64,000 nucleotides of DNA, taken from positions 26,794,242-26,858,241 of the forward strand of contig OX421497.1 of assembly GCA_949126835.1 (NCBI GenBank). Direction: 5' to 3'. The notes beneath the pieces are model-generated. The model saw only the letters and a list, made by a program, of their open reading frames with translations, did no database searches and was not told where the DNA came from. Below, one piece after another: positions 1 through 11,121 of this stretch (the first letter of the stretch is position 1; each line of letters opens with the position of its first letter). The DNA comes from Anisus vortex. Taxonomy: Eukaryota; Mollusca; Gastropoda; Planorbidae. A program made the position numbers and the translations under genes.

Positions 1-856
1 ATCGTTAAAAAAAAAACAACGTAGCTCCATACCCCGTACGCCATACTTGTTAACTATATTATGAAGTATGTGTTGTAATTGTACAATTCACATGAAACGC
101 CGTGTCACACCCTAATTACTTTAGTACATACATCTATAAATAGTTTGTATTTTGCTAAACCTAGGCTAGCTACATTTGAATGGCGCTGTTGTTGTTGTTT
201 TTTCTTTACAATTTGATGATAAGATCTTTGTATGTTGCCATTAAGTTTAAGTCAGCGGTTTTTTTTTATATACTAGTCTAGTCTATATGATGACAAAGTC
301 TTAAACACCACAAATGTCCCCAAATAGTGTGTCAACTTAAAAATCTTTTGTTTTAAAAGTTCAACTTTAATTAGAATATATTAATCTAAACGTAGAACTA
401 GTAATCTATATTAATTGATTGATTAAAAAGCAAAGACATATTATGAAGGCAATAAAAAAAAACGAAAAAGAAATGTATAATCTTTAGGCTAGCCTTAATG
501 GTTTTTTTTTAAATTTTAAGTTAGGCCTAATAACGACGTGATGGGATACAGATAACTTGACTTTGACAGTAGCCTAAATAGCTGTAGTTTATTGCAAACA
601 TTTAGGCTACATTTATAGTGTCTTCAGATAGATCTAATATTTATTTCATTAATACATAGATATACACGGCAGATCTATGGTTAATATTAAAATGTGGCCC
701 TACGCGGACTTTAGCCATTAGGCTAGGTCTATACTCTATAGCTATCGAAAGTCGTATGCTTCATGTTCAAGTTGATTGGTCATCCAATTGACCAATGATT
801 TGATAAACTATTCAGCTCTTAATTACAGCACCAGTCGGCGAATGCCGTTAGCCTTT

Positions 857-968
857 ATCCCAGCGGGCACACCGCGTCGTTTCGTCGGGGAGAAAACGTC
901 GAAAACAAAAAACACGTGGGAAAACACGTTTTTTTCTCGCAAATACGACGTGGTGTGCCCGCTGGGAT
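857..968. repeat. Foldback (hairpin) element of about 112 bp
   Basis: The two ends are inverted copies of each other: the first 24 bases (starting ATCCCAGCGGGCACACC) pair with the last 24 with one mismatch. The inner parts (CGTCGTTTCG..., ACGTGG...) also pair imperfectly, so nearly the whole element can fold on itself. It is most likely a small MITE. No clear target duplication was found. Confidence 0.7.
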
Positions 969-1744
969 TGTAGAATCTATGTATGACTTGTATTGTGCTC
1001 GCAACACTCCTTAGTAATTCCCACAAACAAAATAACTCTTATCTTATCGCTTCATGTCACTTCTATTATAATGGTATTATTGTACTCTATTTAAATATTT
1101 TAGGCCTTCTTAAAAAAAAATAAAGTTTCCAAGAAAAGCATGTGTACTTACATATTTTATTAAACTGGATAGCCTGTCACGCCGTTATCCTTAGCAGAGT
1201 TAAAGAAAAAAACAACTCTCCTTACGTATTCAAGAAGTAAATAAATCATTAAAAAAAACAACAACAAAAAAACTCGGATTCGTTTTTAGGTTTCATTGAC
1301 ATTTAATATGTTGTAGTTGTACCCACACAAGTGAATTTGCCAACATAAGTCTAACAGAACCAATACACACACTGATGTCCCCAAAATAATGGTGTTCCGA
1401 TTCAGTGCACAAGTATAATAGCCGATGTCAACTTCCTCCTGCGGTACACAACATACCACTCAAACAGAACTTCTCAAAACTCGATCTAGTCCTTGTGGTC
1501 TGGGTAGGGGCGATTGTATTCAGGGGAGGGACAAGAAAGGGGGGCAGGGGCAAAAGTTCATACTATAGCCCCAAGCGATAGGCCTACATAGGCTACAAGT
1601 TTAATCTATGTGTGCGTTTTGGTAATGTGATAGAGAGAAAATAAGAGTATAATATACGAGAGAAAGAAAAGGTGAGAGTGAGAAAGATGTGATTGTTGAT
1701 AGTTTATACCTTTTGTCAACAAAGCTTTGATTCTGTTATTTTTG

Positions 1745-1770
1745 TAATATATTATGATCATAATATATTA
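1745..1770. repeat. Perfect 26-bp palindrome
   Basis: A perfect palindrome centred on TGATCA, with TAATATATTA at its right end and the reverse complement at its left. It lies just upstream of a tRNA-like B box. It may mark the edge of a small element or simply be AT-rich sequence. Confidence 0.6.
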
Positions 1771-1789
1771 TAATGTGACCGTGACCGAG

Positions 1790-1860
1790 ATACAGCGCTT
1801 TTTTTTTGGCAAACCGAAGGTCCTGGGTTCAAATCCTGGTGAAGGCTAGAATTTGTTTCC
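1790..1860 (+). repeat. tRNA-like (Pol III B box) fragment, possible SINE head
   Basis: GGGTTCAAATCC at about 1,828-1,839 fits a tRNA T-arm/B box, and the flanking CTGGG/CCTGG can form the T stem with wobble pairs. No convincing A box, acceptor stem or full cloverleaf was found, so it is called a decayed SINE head rather than a tRNA gene. It differs from the SINE family at 13,436, 40,022 and 52,559. Confidence 0.35.
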
Positions 1861-2959
1861 GGGTATGGAGGGTGTCCCTGCGTCTACTCAAACTGACATT
1901 AGTTGAGACAAAGTAATGGCGGTTAGTAGCCTATACCGTGGACTGTGGACGCTCCCGGCCATATGGATCATTTTGGTCCGACTTTGATCATATTAAAGTT
2001 ATAACTTTGTTGGTCACCTCAGATGATATGTAAACGTTATTGCCGCATTTCTCACGATTCTTCACTTGGTATCGCCCATAGTTATGGTTGCCATAACTAG
2101 CTAAGACCTCGTTGGGACACTCTGAAATGGGTGTAGAAATGAAGTAAAAATGCATTTAGTATAGATTCTAATTACTTTTTATTTAAAACACAATTTCATG
2201 GAAGGTCCGTAATGGTTGACAGGCCCGATATATCGGGACGTATTGCAACCTACCCAGAATCATTCCTGCCCGATTCCTGCCCAATTCCTGCCCAATTCCT
2301 GTAATAGGCCTAGACTTTATATCCGGAAACGGATACCCAATCGCCCAATCTTTTCTATCTCCTTGTTTTTGTTTTATCTTTACAAGTCCTTGTAATCTTG
2401 TAACTTGTTGTTCTTATTTTACAACTGCAATGAAGTCGTCATGATGACCATGTGAATTATTTACGGTATTTTCACGTTGAATGTTTATATAATCTAGGTC
2501 AGGGGTCGGCAACCTACGGCACGCGTGCCACACTTGGCACGCGGAGCCCTTTTCATTGGCACGCGGAGGACCCCCCCCCTTCCGAAAAAGTTCTGTTTTT
2601 CAATGGCGTCTGCGTGCCATGTCCTTTTTTTTATTAGCTCTCACTGATCTTTTTCAAATAAATCGTTTGCCTGTTCGAAAGCGTTCAGATTCAGCGGATA
2701 AAAAACAGTCTTTGCGTCTCCTGTGCTTACATCAAAGGATGCTACATCAAAAGAATATGCCAACTATTCTGCATTTGGTTGTTTTTGTTTGTATTATATC
2801 GCAAGCAAAAAAATATCGAATGCAAGTGGTTATTATCTGCAAACCATTAACTGAATTGTTTTTTGCGATTCCAATAAAATGATATTATAAAGTATATCCT
2901 TCAATTTAACGTAAAAAAATAAAGTGCCACCGAAATGAACCCATTTTCGCTGGCTTAGT

Positions 2960-3480
2960 CAAGGTTAAGTGTTCAATAGATTCGTTTCGTGTCTGGAAGC
3001 AGTATACGATGTTTCTTGATGAAACAATATTTTTTCAGAATTGAAGGATGAAGAATGCCTGATGAAACTGATGTATTTGACAGACTCATTGACTCATTTT
3101 GACTCATTTAAATGTTGAACTTGTGTTTACAAGGGCAGGATCAAACAATTATTGAACTGTTTGCTTACTCATTTTTACTGGAAAGAATTAGGATGGAAAC
3201 TGGACATTGGACATATTTATCCGTGATATTACTAAAACATTATAGTACTTCCCCTAAGTTAAAACTTATTCAGATCTATATACATTACACATAGATGAGC
3301 TTAAGAAGTACATTGAAGCACTCAACACGGAATTTTCTGGCTGAAGTCTATTTTGAAATGCAGCAAATTGAATTTAAGACATCTCGATTTATGCACATTA
3401 AAATTTGCCGAATTGCGAACAAATCTGGAAGAAAGCTGCTTAGAAAGGTCGTGAGCTAGATCTATACTTAAATCGTTCAT
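2960..3480 (+). pseudogene. hAT transposase remnant (GTF2IRD2/ZBED5-like)
   Basis: Read through stops and frameshifts, about 3,040-3,215 gives fragments such as ELKDEECLMKLMYLTD and LNLCLQGQDQTI. These match a late part of hAT transposases related to GTF2IRD2/ZBED5 proteins (the 'LN.LNL.LQGK.QTI' region). Upstream catalytic regions are absent, so the parent element was already an internally deleted, non-autonomous copy. The same remnant appears in the copies at 15,608 and 16,755. No functional protein is expected. Confidence 0.6.
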
Positions 3481-3722
3481 TTGTTTGAAAAACGTTGCAT
3501 TGGTTTTACTTTCATCTATTGGCTCAACTTACACTCGTAAAAAGATTTTCTCATAAAAGATTTTCTCATACAATAAAACTTTTTTAATCCCATAGGAAAG
3601 TCGCCTAACTCTTGAAGCTTAAAGTAAGGCTCACATTAAATGATACAGACAAATTGCATTCAAATGTGTTTTTTTTAAATCTTCTTTAAATAAGCATACA
3701 AAATAATTCGAGATCAAATTTA

Positions 3723-5357
3723 TGTAACAGGGTGGGGGGAAGAGGGGGGGTAATTAATTTTATATTCATGGTTACTACTAATTAAAGAGGGTTGTGGGTA
3801 AAGGACAGCAATCATTTACTAAATACATCTAAACTAGGACACGAGGGGACTTTGGGCTTCCGTGACACTTCCGTTGGGACAGAAGGATTATTACAATCTA
3901 AACAGACCAACAACACTTAACACTAAACATAAAACACTAAAATCATATTTAAATTAAAAATTACTGTTTATTCATGGAAATCAACTCATCCCATTTAAGG
4001 GAAAATAAAAATCATTAAAAAAACAAATTGACCCCCAACAATAAACCTATCCTATCTAAACTCTAAACATACTGTGAACCCAAACAAAATAACCAACTAA
4101 ACTCCCCACTAAAAAACTAACTTCAACTCCCCACTAAAAACCAACATAGGCCGACATTACGACCTACAATATAATAGAATAGAAATAGAGAAATAAAAAT
4201 AAACATTAGAACATGGTCATCTATATACATAAGCATAATTATATATACTATATACAGTAAATAAAAACTACATAGCATAGTCCCAACTATAACCAGTTCA
4301 AACATGAACCTATACTCCTTATACATCTTATAACATAATATGAATTATGACATAAGAATCAACCCAGCTCTAGTCAATGAAGACTAGAACAAGACAACAC
4401 CGGTCTATACTCTGTACCACAGAGTTAGGCCACTCACTGGTTAATACATACCAGTTAAAACCAAGCATGAAATAAAAACATCTACCATAACTTATTCCCA
4501 TGCCGGCCATTAAAGGCAACATTACATTAAAATAATAATATACATGAAATAAAAAGAAATATACATTTAAAAAGAAGAAGCCAACATGGCGGATAATGTT
4601 CCTTCCCAAACCTCCAACTTAATCCATTCCCATCAATGCACTTATCATAGACAAGTGGACAATATACATACAATAACCAAATTAAACATAGTATAACATA
4701 AAATAAAAATTCTAAAAAGTAATTTAAATCTCCACTCACGTCATATCCGAACAAGCCACACACAACTACGCCATATACCGACCACTGGTCTTCCACAAAA
4801 TGGGCCATTTCAGACGGAAGTGATTGATTAATTGTTCTATTTATAGACGCTGACCGAACGTCTCTGACCGCTAACCAGAAATTCCTTTTTTAACTACCCT
4901 AACATTGCCTTATTTCCGGTCAATCTGTGCTAAATATTATTCTAAATCTCCTATTGCTAAATATATACAAATCTACCTTATGTACAACCCTATATTAAAT
5001 TAAACTACAATAAAAATTCTACCTATTACTTTAATTAAACTACACTAACGAAATCCCCATTTAAAATAATCAGAAAAAGAATTCCGAAAAATGACGCAAG
5101 ACCTAGCCGCTTAACCTCGTTTCAGGGCTTTCACAAAATACAAAACAATATTTACATACATCATTTTTATACCAAACAGTCCCCCAAGTCTATATCTATA
5201 TTACAAATAATAAAATACACCTACATTAAAAGTCAATTACCTACATTCTCACAAATCATAACACGCTCAGAGCACAGAAACACATTCAAAATAGACCACT
5301 CCCACTTCACAGCACAAAGCAATTAATCACACTTTTAATTTAAGTCACCGACCTACA
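3723..5357 (-). repeat. 3' LTR of gag-only element, copy 1 (1,635 bp)
   Basis: On the - strand the LTR begins TGTAGGTCGG at 5,357, just after a purine-rich tract (AAAAAGAAAGTTAGGAGATG), and ends CCCTGTTACA at 3,723. It contains a TATAAATA box (4,838-4,845), a short open frame with a splice-donor-like GTGAG, and an AATAAA signal (3,967-3,972). The 3,723-4,034 part recurs nearly identically at 7,124-7,435. Confidence 0.75.
4838..4845 (-). promoter_or_regulatory. LTR TATA box, copy 1
   Basis: TATAAATA on the - strand lies about 30 bp upstream of the segment that opens the short MAHFVEDQW... frame at 4,808. The same box is conserved at 11,633-11,640 (+) and 12,820-12,827 (-). Promoter function is inferred from position and conservation. 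Confidence 0.6.
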
Positions 5358-5634
5358 TTCATCTCCTAACTTTCTTTTTGCGACCCTGCAAAAACAAACT
5401 ATCATACAAAAAATACCCCTCTGGCCCTAGATCAATACAAAAATTTACCCATTGGGACATACATAAAAAGCATGCAGCCTAAAGATAGGTGGAAAATGTG
5501 AAAGTCTCACTGGGACAACAAATGCTGTACCTATTCTTAAAACATCTGACATCAAAGTCACAATGAGATATACGTAGCGTCCAAGTACGCCAAACAGGAA
5601 AAATCTATGCACACTACACAAAAGAGTCAACATG

Positions 5635-7002
5635 TCATAAAATGGGTAATAAAGGCATACAAAAAGTAAATATATCATTTTCATAAAAACATAAAAAAAA
5701 GGAAAGAAAATGGTTACAAATAAAAAGTAAACAGAAGTGTAATGAAAAAAGAGCAGAGTCCTCTCCTGGTACAGCTTGACGTCTTGTTTGGCACACCGAT
5801 TTCACATTAATTATCATAGGGTCCACCGAAACCGTTTCTTTAACCACTTTCAAGCCATATAACGGTGCCGCCTGAACCATTCCTTTATTTACTACCGGTC
5901 CTGTTGGCACAACTACTTTAAACATGACTGACTGGGGTCTAACAGTTTGGGTATCCCCAACTTCTGGTAGTACACTGGCAGTTTGGTTGGTAATTAGGCT
6001 CTCCGTCACTGTGCTGACCAGGGAGCCTGTGTCAATCGTGGCCTCACAACATAGCCCATTAAGGCTGACATTTGCAGCAGGGCGGGTGCCTATTATCTGG
6101 CTCAACAGAGTAGAATCCTCATCTTTGTGATGAATCGTGCCATTCGCTCCGACAGTTGACTGCCTCCCTTTCAGGCACTCTCCAGCAAGGTGGTCGGGGC
6201 TGCCACAGTTATCGCAGTATCCAGAATGATAACCGTAGTGGTCTGGTTCACCTGAACGCTGTGGGTATGGATGAGCATCAGGGCTTTGTTGTGAAAGCTG
6301 TAGATACTCTATTGTTGTTGATAACTCATCCACCTGTTTGGCCAGTGCCAACACCAATTTTTCCAACTCTGGGCCTGACTGTTGTGGCTCAGCAGTCGTA
6401 GCTACAGAGTGCATCAAGTGGACGTCACATTCGTCCTCGGACCAGCGTATAGCCGTATCCCGGAGGTCTAGGAAGGAGGCCCTAGGGTATTTATGGATCT
6501 CCTCTCGCAGGTACTTCCTCAAGAGGGGGTCCAGCAAGTTTTCCGCAAAGTGGTCCCTCAAGATTACGGCATCTGTGAGGGCCACTGAGAGACAGGTTTG
6601 TCGCGCTAACAGGGCATCAAATGCAGCCTGCAAGCGGTGAGAGTAAGCTCTCACGGTCTCTGAGACATGTTGATGGACTGTGAGAAACAGGCCCATTAAT
6701 TTGGAGATACTTCGTTTCTCCCCGTAGACGGACTGTAACACCCTGATCAGCTCTTCAGGGTTGGACCTCACCTCCGGTGGGTGGCACCTACACTCTGCCC
6801 TCACTGACTCGCCGAGGTGAGCCCATAGCACGTCTCTCTTCTCTTCGTTCTCGGTGACTTGTCTCGCCCTCCAGGCACCTCTAATGTCCTCGATGAAGCT
6901 CTCCACGTCGCCTGGGTGGTTGCTGCCGTGGAATAGCTTGATCGGCTCCTCACGGTGCAGGAAGACATACACTGTCTGTGTGGCTTGTTCTTCACCAGCC
7001 AT
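5635..7002 (-). CDS. gag: Ty3-like Gag with zinc knuckle and protease motif, copy 1
   Basis: An intact 455-codon frame. Residues about 18-195 resemble Ty3/Gypsy-type Gag capsid domains, with the typical stretch RDHFAENLLDPLLR and a following DTAIRW block. A CCHC zinc knuckle follows: C263-x2-C266-x4-H271-x4-C276. Residues about 305-400 look like a retropepsin, with the active-site triplet DTG at 324-326. From about residue 416 the frame runs into a hydrophobic, low-quality tail, as if the pol sequence that should follow had been deleted and non-coding sequence fused on. Such elements need RT and integrase supplied by a relative. The upstream region carries a splice-acceptor-like TTTTTAG at about 7,067. 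Family call confident; function inferred. Confidence 0.85.
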   Translation of the reverse strand: MAGEEQATQTVYVFLHREEPIKLFHGSNHPGDVESFIEDIRGAWRARQVTENEEKRDVLWAHLGESVRAECRCHPPEVRSNPEELIRVLQSVYGEKRSISKLMGLFLTVHQHVSETVRAYSHRLQAAFDALLARQTCLSVALTDAVILRDHFAENLLDPLLRKYLREEIHKYPRASFLDLRDTAIRWSEDECDVHLMHSVATTAEPQQSGPELEKLVLALAKQVDELSTTIEYLQLSQQSPDAHPYPQRSGEPDHYGYHSGYCDNCGSPDHLAGECLKGRQSTVGANGTIHHKDEDSTLLSQIIGTRPAANVSLNGLCCEATIDTGSLVSTVTESLITNQTASVLPEVGDTQTVRPQSVMFKVVVPTGPVVNKGMVQAAPLYGLKVVKETVSVDPMIINVKSVCQTRRQAVPGEDSALFSLHFCLLFICNHFLSFFLCFYENDIFTFCMPLLPIL

Positions 7003-7123
7003 GCCTATGTTGGTTTTTTTCTACTTATATCCTAACCTCCAACCCATTAAACCTAACCTTCCTAAGCTAAAAACAGTAATCATTGGTCTGTTTAAGCACG
7101 GAATCCCACTTCTAGACACCATT

Positions 7124-7435
7124 TGTAACAGGGTGGGGGGAAGAGGGGGGGTAATTAATTTTATATTCATGGTTACTACTAATTAAAGAGGGTTGTGGGT
7201 AAAGGACAGCAATCATTTACTAAATACATCTAAACTAGGACACGAGGGGACTTTGGGCTTCCGTGACACTTCCGTTGGGACAGAAGGATTATTACAATCT
7301 AAACAGACCAACAACACTTAACACTAAACATAAAACACTAAAATCATATTTAAATTACAAATTACTGTTTATTCATGGAAATCAACTCATCCCATTTAAG
7401 GGAAAATAAAAATCATTAAAAAAACAAATTGACCC
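7124..7435 (-). repeat. 5' LTR fragment (R/U5 part), copy 1
   Basis: It is near-identical to 3,723-4,034 and includes the AATAAA signal (7,368-7,373). On the - strand it ends CCCTGTTACA and is followed after AA by TGGTGTCTAGAAGTGGGA, a plausible tRNA primer-binding site starting with TGG. It breaks off at 7,435 where unrelated sequence begins. Confidence 0.75.
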
Positions 7436-7796
7436 TGAGTGAAAGTTTATTAGTGAGTGTGTGTTATTGAATTATATAACACACAATATTAAATTAATAT
7501 ACAAACAAGTTTATTCAAAATATAAGCCCTAACCATCACTATCAACAACAACTAAATAAATCCATCGTCTACCAGCGCCATTTCTAACTAAATAAATCAC
7601 AATCTTTACCAACTCTTAACTCACATACTACAAAATCATAATTCAAATCCTCTCATCACTTAACACACTATCTAATATCTAACTAAGAAAATATATACAA
7701 GAGACCTAGCAATTTCTAACATCTAACTTAAAAATAATAAATAAAACAAGAGAATAAATATATACAAGCGACCTAGCAATTTCTAACATCTAACTT

Positions 7797-7963
7797 AAAA
7801 CCAACATATAACCAGAGACTAATTTAAAACCAACATATAACACGAGACTAATTTAAAACCAACATATAACACGAGACTAATTTAAAACCAACATATAACA
7901 CGAGACTAATTTAAAACCAACATATAACACGAGACTAATTTAAAACCAACATATAACACGAGA
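7797..7963. repeat. 28-bp minisatellite, about six units
   Basis: The unit AAACCAACATATAACACGAG followed by ACTAATTT is repeated about six times, almost without change. The related LTR-like sequence near 35,884 has a single unit, so the array expanded in this copy. Confidence 0.85.
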
Positions 7964-8745
7964 CCAACAAGGTAGGTTTTATCCGACCTAATTAATAAGA
8001 ATAAATATAAAAAGCAAACATTAGGTCAACAATAATAAATATATTCTACACAATGTGGCGGAAACAGAGGAGACCATTAAAAAATGGCCGCCCTCCTTGT
8101 ATGTTCGCTGTCCATTTAATGTACTTTGAAAATCCCCATATTATCTTACCCATCACACAAAATAACTAATCATCCTGTCAAATTGTTAACGTTAAGATAA
8201 CAATGAACAGTTTATCGTACATATTTTAACAATGAAATTCATAGAACTATAAAATAAACTCAAAACTTACGGGACTCTTAAGAGATGCAAAGCTGGGCCA
8301 CACACAACAAAAAGAATTTACTGCTGACCAGCAGGGGATTAAATAGCCCTCTAGGGTGAATCGACAACTATTACTGAATTACTGACCAATCCGATTCAAA
8401 TAGGATTAAATAACAGACCAATCAGAACCAGACAAGGTGACCAGGCGCTCAAAAATAATTAGTTAAAAAAATGTTAAAAGTGTGCTTCATATTATAAGTA
8501 AAACGAAGACCTCTAAATATATAAACAATCTAATTAAACTAAACTATATATATATACAAACTACAATACCTTTCCTACTAATTACCAATAACCATCTTCC
8601 CCAACAATAATCGTTAACAAAGTTATTTACCTAAAACGGACAAGTTTTGGTACAGAATTTAGTAATTAACAAGGAAAATATAGCAAAAAAAACACAATCA
8701 TACACCGTAGACTGGTATAGTAAAAAAAAACAACAAAAATACAAC

Positions 8746-8766
8746 GTAAACTGGTCACCAGTTTAC
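8746..8766. repeat. 21-bp palindrome
   Basis: Arms GTAAACTGGT and ACCAGTTTAC around a single C. A related ACTGGTATAG lies upstream at about 8,711. Origin unknown. Confidence 0.6.
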
Positions 8767-9381
8767 ACACTTCCCGCCGGACTTTTTTATCGCCCTCGAT
8801 AAAACTCTTACATACTACACAAGCGATAGTTAATCAAAAATGCTACAAGACCAATCAACAACAGACTCTTGATTACCCACCCCTATGCCCGACATTCCTA
8901 GAATGTCTACACAACAAAAAAAACCATGTCAGTAAATAAGCAGACGCCACTGAAGGCACTGTTCTGCAATTTATGAACAAATACAACATAGGCGGCAACC
9001 ACCATGAACAAAGTGAGCCTTGACGACTTCACAATGACATACAAAAAGTCTCGGTGAAAAGGAATGCATCATTAATAACACACACGCTCACTCATGTTAT
9101 CTCACACACAATCCGGCAGCCAATTATAATTATATACCATCAAAACGGAAAATAAACAAAATAAGACATCAGGGTATCATAAAACATCATAAAAACCGTA
9201 AATTATAACCATTTGCTTCCTCAGTCCGCAACTGGTGTGGACAAGAAAAAAAATCTTATTTTGACAAGAACGAACAGCATCCGTTCCCCAAGAACAATAC
9301 TGCCAGTTCACAAAGAACCTAGCTACAGTTCACAAAGAACAATAAAACATACATAAAAAATCCTGCTATAAAAAAACATAC

Positions 9382-9555
9382 TGCCGTGGAATAGTTTGAT
9401 CGGCTCCTTTAGCTTAGGAAGGTTAGGTTTAATGGGTTGGAGGTTAGGATATAAGTAGAAAAAAACCAACATAGGCATGGCTGGTGAAGAACAAGCCACA
9501 CAGACAGTGTATGTCTTCCTGCACCGTGAGGAGCCGATCAAACTATTCCACGGCA
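9382..9555. repeat. 27-bp inverted repeat at the 5' break of gag copy 2
   Basis: Bases 9,382-9,408 are the exact reverse complement of 9,529-9,555, which lies inside gag (codons for EEPIKLFHGS). The inverted piece is joined directly to the gag leader at a TTAGCTTAGG sequence. This is the sort of junction expected from a template switch or snap-back repair. Confidence 0.75.
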
Positions 9556-10844
9556 GTAACCACCCAGGCGACGTGGAGAGCTTCATCGATGACATTAGAG
9601 GTGCCTGGAGGGCGAGACGAGTCACCGAGAACGAAGAGAAGAGAGACGTGCTATGGGCTCACCTCGGCGAGTCAGTGAGGGCAGAGTGTAGGTGCCACCC
9701 ACCGGAGGTGAGGTCCAACCCTGAAGAGCTGATCAGGGTGTTACAGTCCGTCTACGGGGAGAAACGAAGTATCTCCAAATTAATGGGCCTGTTCCTCACA
9801 GTCCATCAACATGTCTCAGAGACCGTGAGAGCTTACTCTCACCGCTTGCAGGCTGCATTTGATGCCCTGTTAGCGCGACAAACCTGTCTCTCAGTGGCCC
9901 TCACAGATGCCGTAATCTTGAGGGACCACTTTGCAGAAAACTTGCTGGACCCCCTCTTGAGGAAGTACCTGCGAGAGGAGATCCATAAATACCCTAGGAC
10001 CTCCTTCCTAGACCTCCGGGATACGGCTATACGCTGGTCCGAGGACGAATGTGGCGTCCACTTGATGCACTCTGTAGCTACGACTGTTGAGCCACAACAG
10101 CCGGGCCCAGAGTTGGAAAAATTGGTGTTGGCACTGGCCAAACAGGTGGGTGAGTTATCAACAACAATAGAGTATCTGCAGCTTGCACAACAAAGCCCTG
10201 ATGCTCATCCATACCCACAGCGTTCAGGTGAACCAGACCACTACGGTTATCATGCTGGATACAGTGTTAACTGTGGCAGCCCCGACCACCTTGCTGGAGA
10301 GTGCCTGAAAGGGAGGCAGTCAACTGTCGGAGCGAATGGAGCGATTCATCGCAAAGATGAGGATTCCACTCTGTTGAGCCAGATAATAGGCACCCGCCCT
10401 GCCGCAAATGTCAGCCTTAATGGGCTATGTTGTGAGGCCACGATTGACACAGGCTCCCTGGTCAGCACAGTGACGGAGAGCCTAATTACCAACCAAACTG
10501 CCAGTGTACTACCAGAAGTTGGGGATACCCAAACTGTTAGACCCCAGTCAGTCATGTTTAAAGTAGTTGTGCCAACAGGACCGGTAGTAAATAAAGGAAT
10601 GGTTCAGGCGGCACCGTTATATGGCTTGAAAGTGGTTAAAGAAACGGTTTCGGTGGACCCTATGATAGTTAATGTGAAATCGGTGTGCCAAACAAGACGT
10701 CAAGCTGTACCAGGAGAGGACTCTGCTCTTTTTTCATTACACTTCTGTTTACTTTTTATTTGTAACCATTTTCTTTCCTTTTTTTTATGTTTTTATGAAA
10801 ATGATATATTTACTTTTTGTATGCCTTTATTACCCATTTTATGA
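9477..10844 (+). CDS. gag: Ty3-like Gag with protease motif, copy 2
   Basis: An intact 455-codon frame that differs from copy 1 by about 14 residues. The capsid region and the DTG protease triplet (324-326) are kept. The first cysteine of the CCHC zinc knuckle is changed to serine (residue 263, with D264V beside it), so the knuckle should not bind zinc normally and RNA packaging may be impaired. The same missing pol and the same hydrophobic tail after about residue 416 are present, so the pol deletion predates the two copies. The element lacks a 5' LTR, so expression would need an outside promoter. The product is probably inert, but the open frame implies a young copy. Confidence 0.85.
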   Translation: MAGEEQATQTVYVFLHREEPIKLFHGSNHPGDVESFIDDIRGAWRARRVTENEEKRDVLWAHLGESVRAECRCHPPEVRSNPEELIRVLQSVYGEKRSISKLMGLFLTVHQHVSETVRAYSHRLQAAFDALLARQTCLSVALTDAVILRDHFAENLLDPLLRKYLREEIHKYPRTSFLDLRDTAIRWSEDECGVHLMHSVATTVEPQQPGPELEKLVLALAKQVGELSTTIEYLQLAQQSPDAHPYPQRSGEPDHYGYHAGYSVNCGSPDHLAGECLKGRQSTVGANGAIHRKDEDSTLLSQIIGTRPAANVSLNGLCCEATIDTGSLVSTVTESLITNQTASVLPEVGDTQTVRPQSVMFKVVVPTGPVVNKGMVQAAPLYGLKVVKETVSVDPMIVNVKSVCQTRRQAVPGEDSALFSLHFCLLFICNHFLSFFLCFYENDIFTFCMPLLPIL

Positions 10845-11121
10845 CATGTTGACTCTTTTGTGTAGTGTGCATAGATTTTTCCTGTTTGGCGTACTTGGAC
10901 GCTACGTATATCTCATTGTGACTTTGATGTCAGATGTTTTAAGAATAGGTACAGCATTTTTTGTCCCAGTGAGACTTTCACATTTTCCACCTATCTTTAG
11001 GCTGCATGCGTTTTATGTATGTCCCAATGGGTAAATTTTTGTATTGATCTAGGGCCAGAGGGGTATTTTTTGTATGATAGTTTGTTTTTGCAGGGTCGCA
11101 AAAAGAAAGTTAGGAGATGAA

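Larger units (their letters stand above)
1..2491. other. Intergenic, AT-rich, no gene seen
   Basis: No protein-like reading frame or exon chain was recognised on either strand. The stretch holds a foldback element (857-968), a perfect palindrome (1,745-1,770), a tRNA-like B box (about 1,817-1,850) and a short tandem repeat of a CCTGCCCAATT-type unit near 2,261-2,300. The rest is AT-rich unique-looking sequence. Confidence 0.6.
7436..9410. repeat. Second LTR-like repeat inserted between the gag copies
   Basis: No coding potential seen. About 7,490-8,460 is related to 35,660-36,400: both carry TGAATAAACTT-type poly(A) signals on the - strand, a tract of shared sequence, and a GTAAGT donor-like site downstream of a TATTTAAT box. 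It therefore looks like an LTR read on the - strand; its outer ends are uncertain (possible end CCCCAACA at 8,606). It contains a 28-bp minisatellite (7,797-7,963) and a near-perfect palindrome (8,746-8,766). The part beyond 8,607 is unassigned. Confidence 0.5.

Noticed and set aside
776..1026. Overlapping short frames on both strands
   Set aside because: They arise from the foldback element, whose arms lack stops on both strands; no start context or similarity.
1790..1860. Complete tRNA gene
   Set aside because: Only a B box and T arm were found; no acceptor stem or anticodon arm.
4123..4808. Several 60-95 codon frames on the - strand
   Set aside because: They lie in the LTR. Only the first 23 codons of the 4,808 frame are conserved up to a splice-donor-like site; the rest reads as hydrophobic AT-rich noise.
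5924..7186. + strand frames opposite gag copy 1, and the matching - strand frames opposite copy 2
   Set aside because: Shadows of the gag frame; they mirror each other because the copies are inverted.
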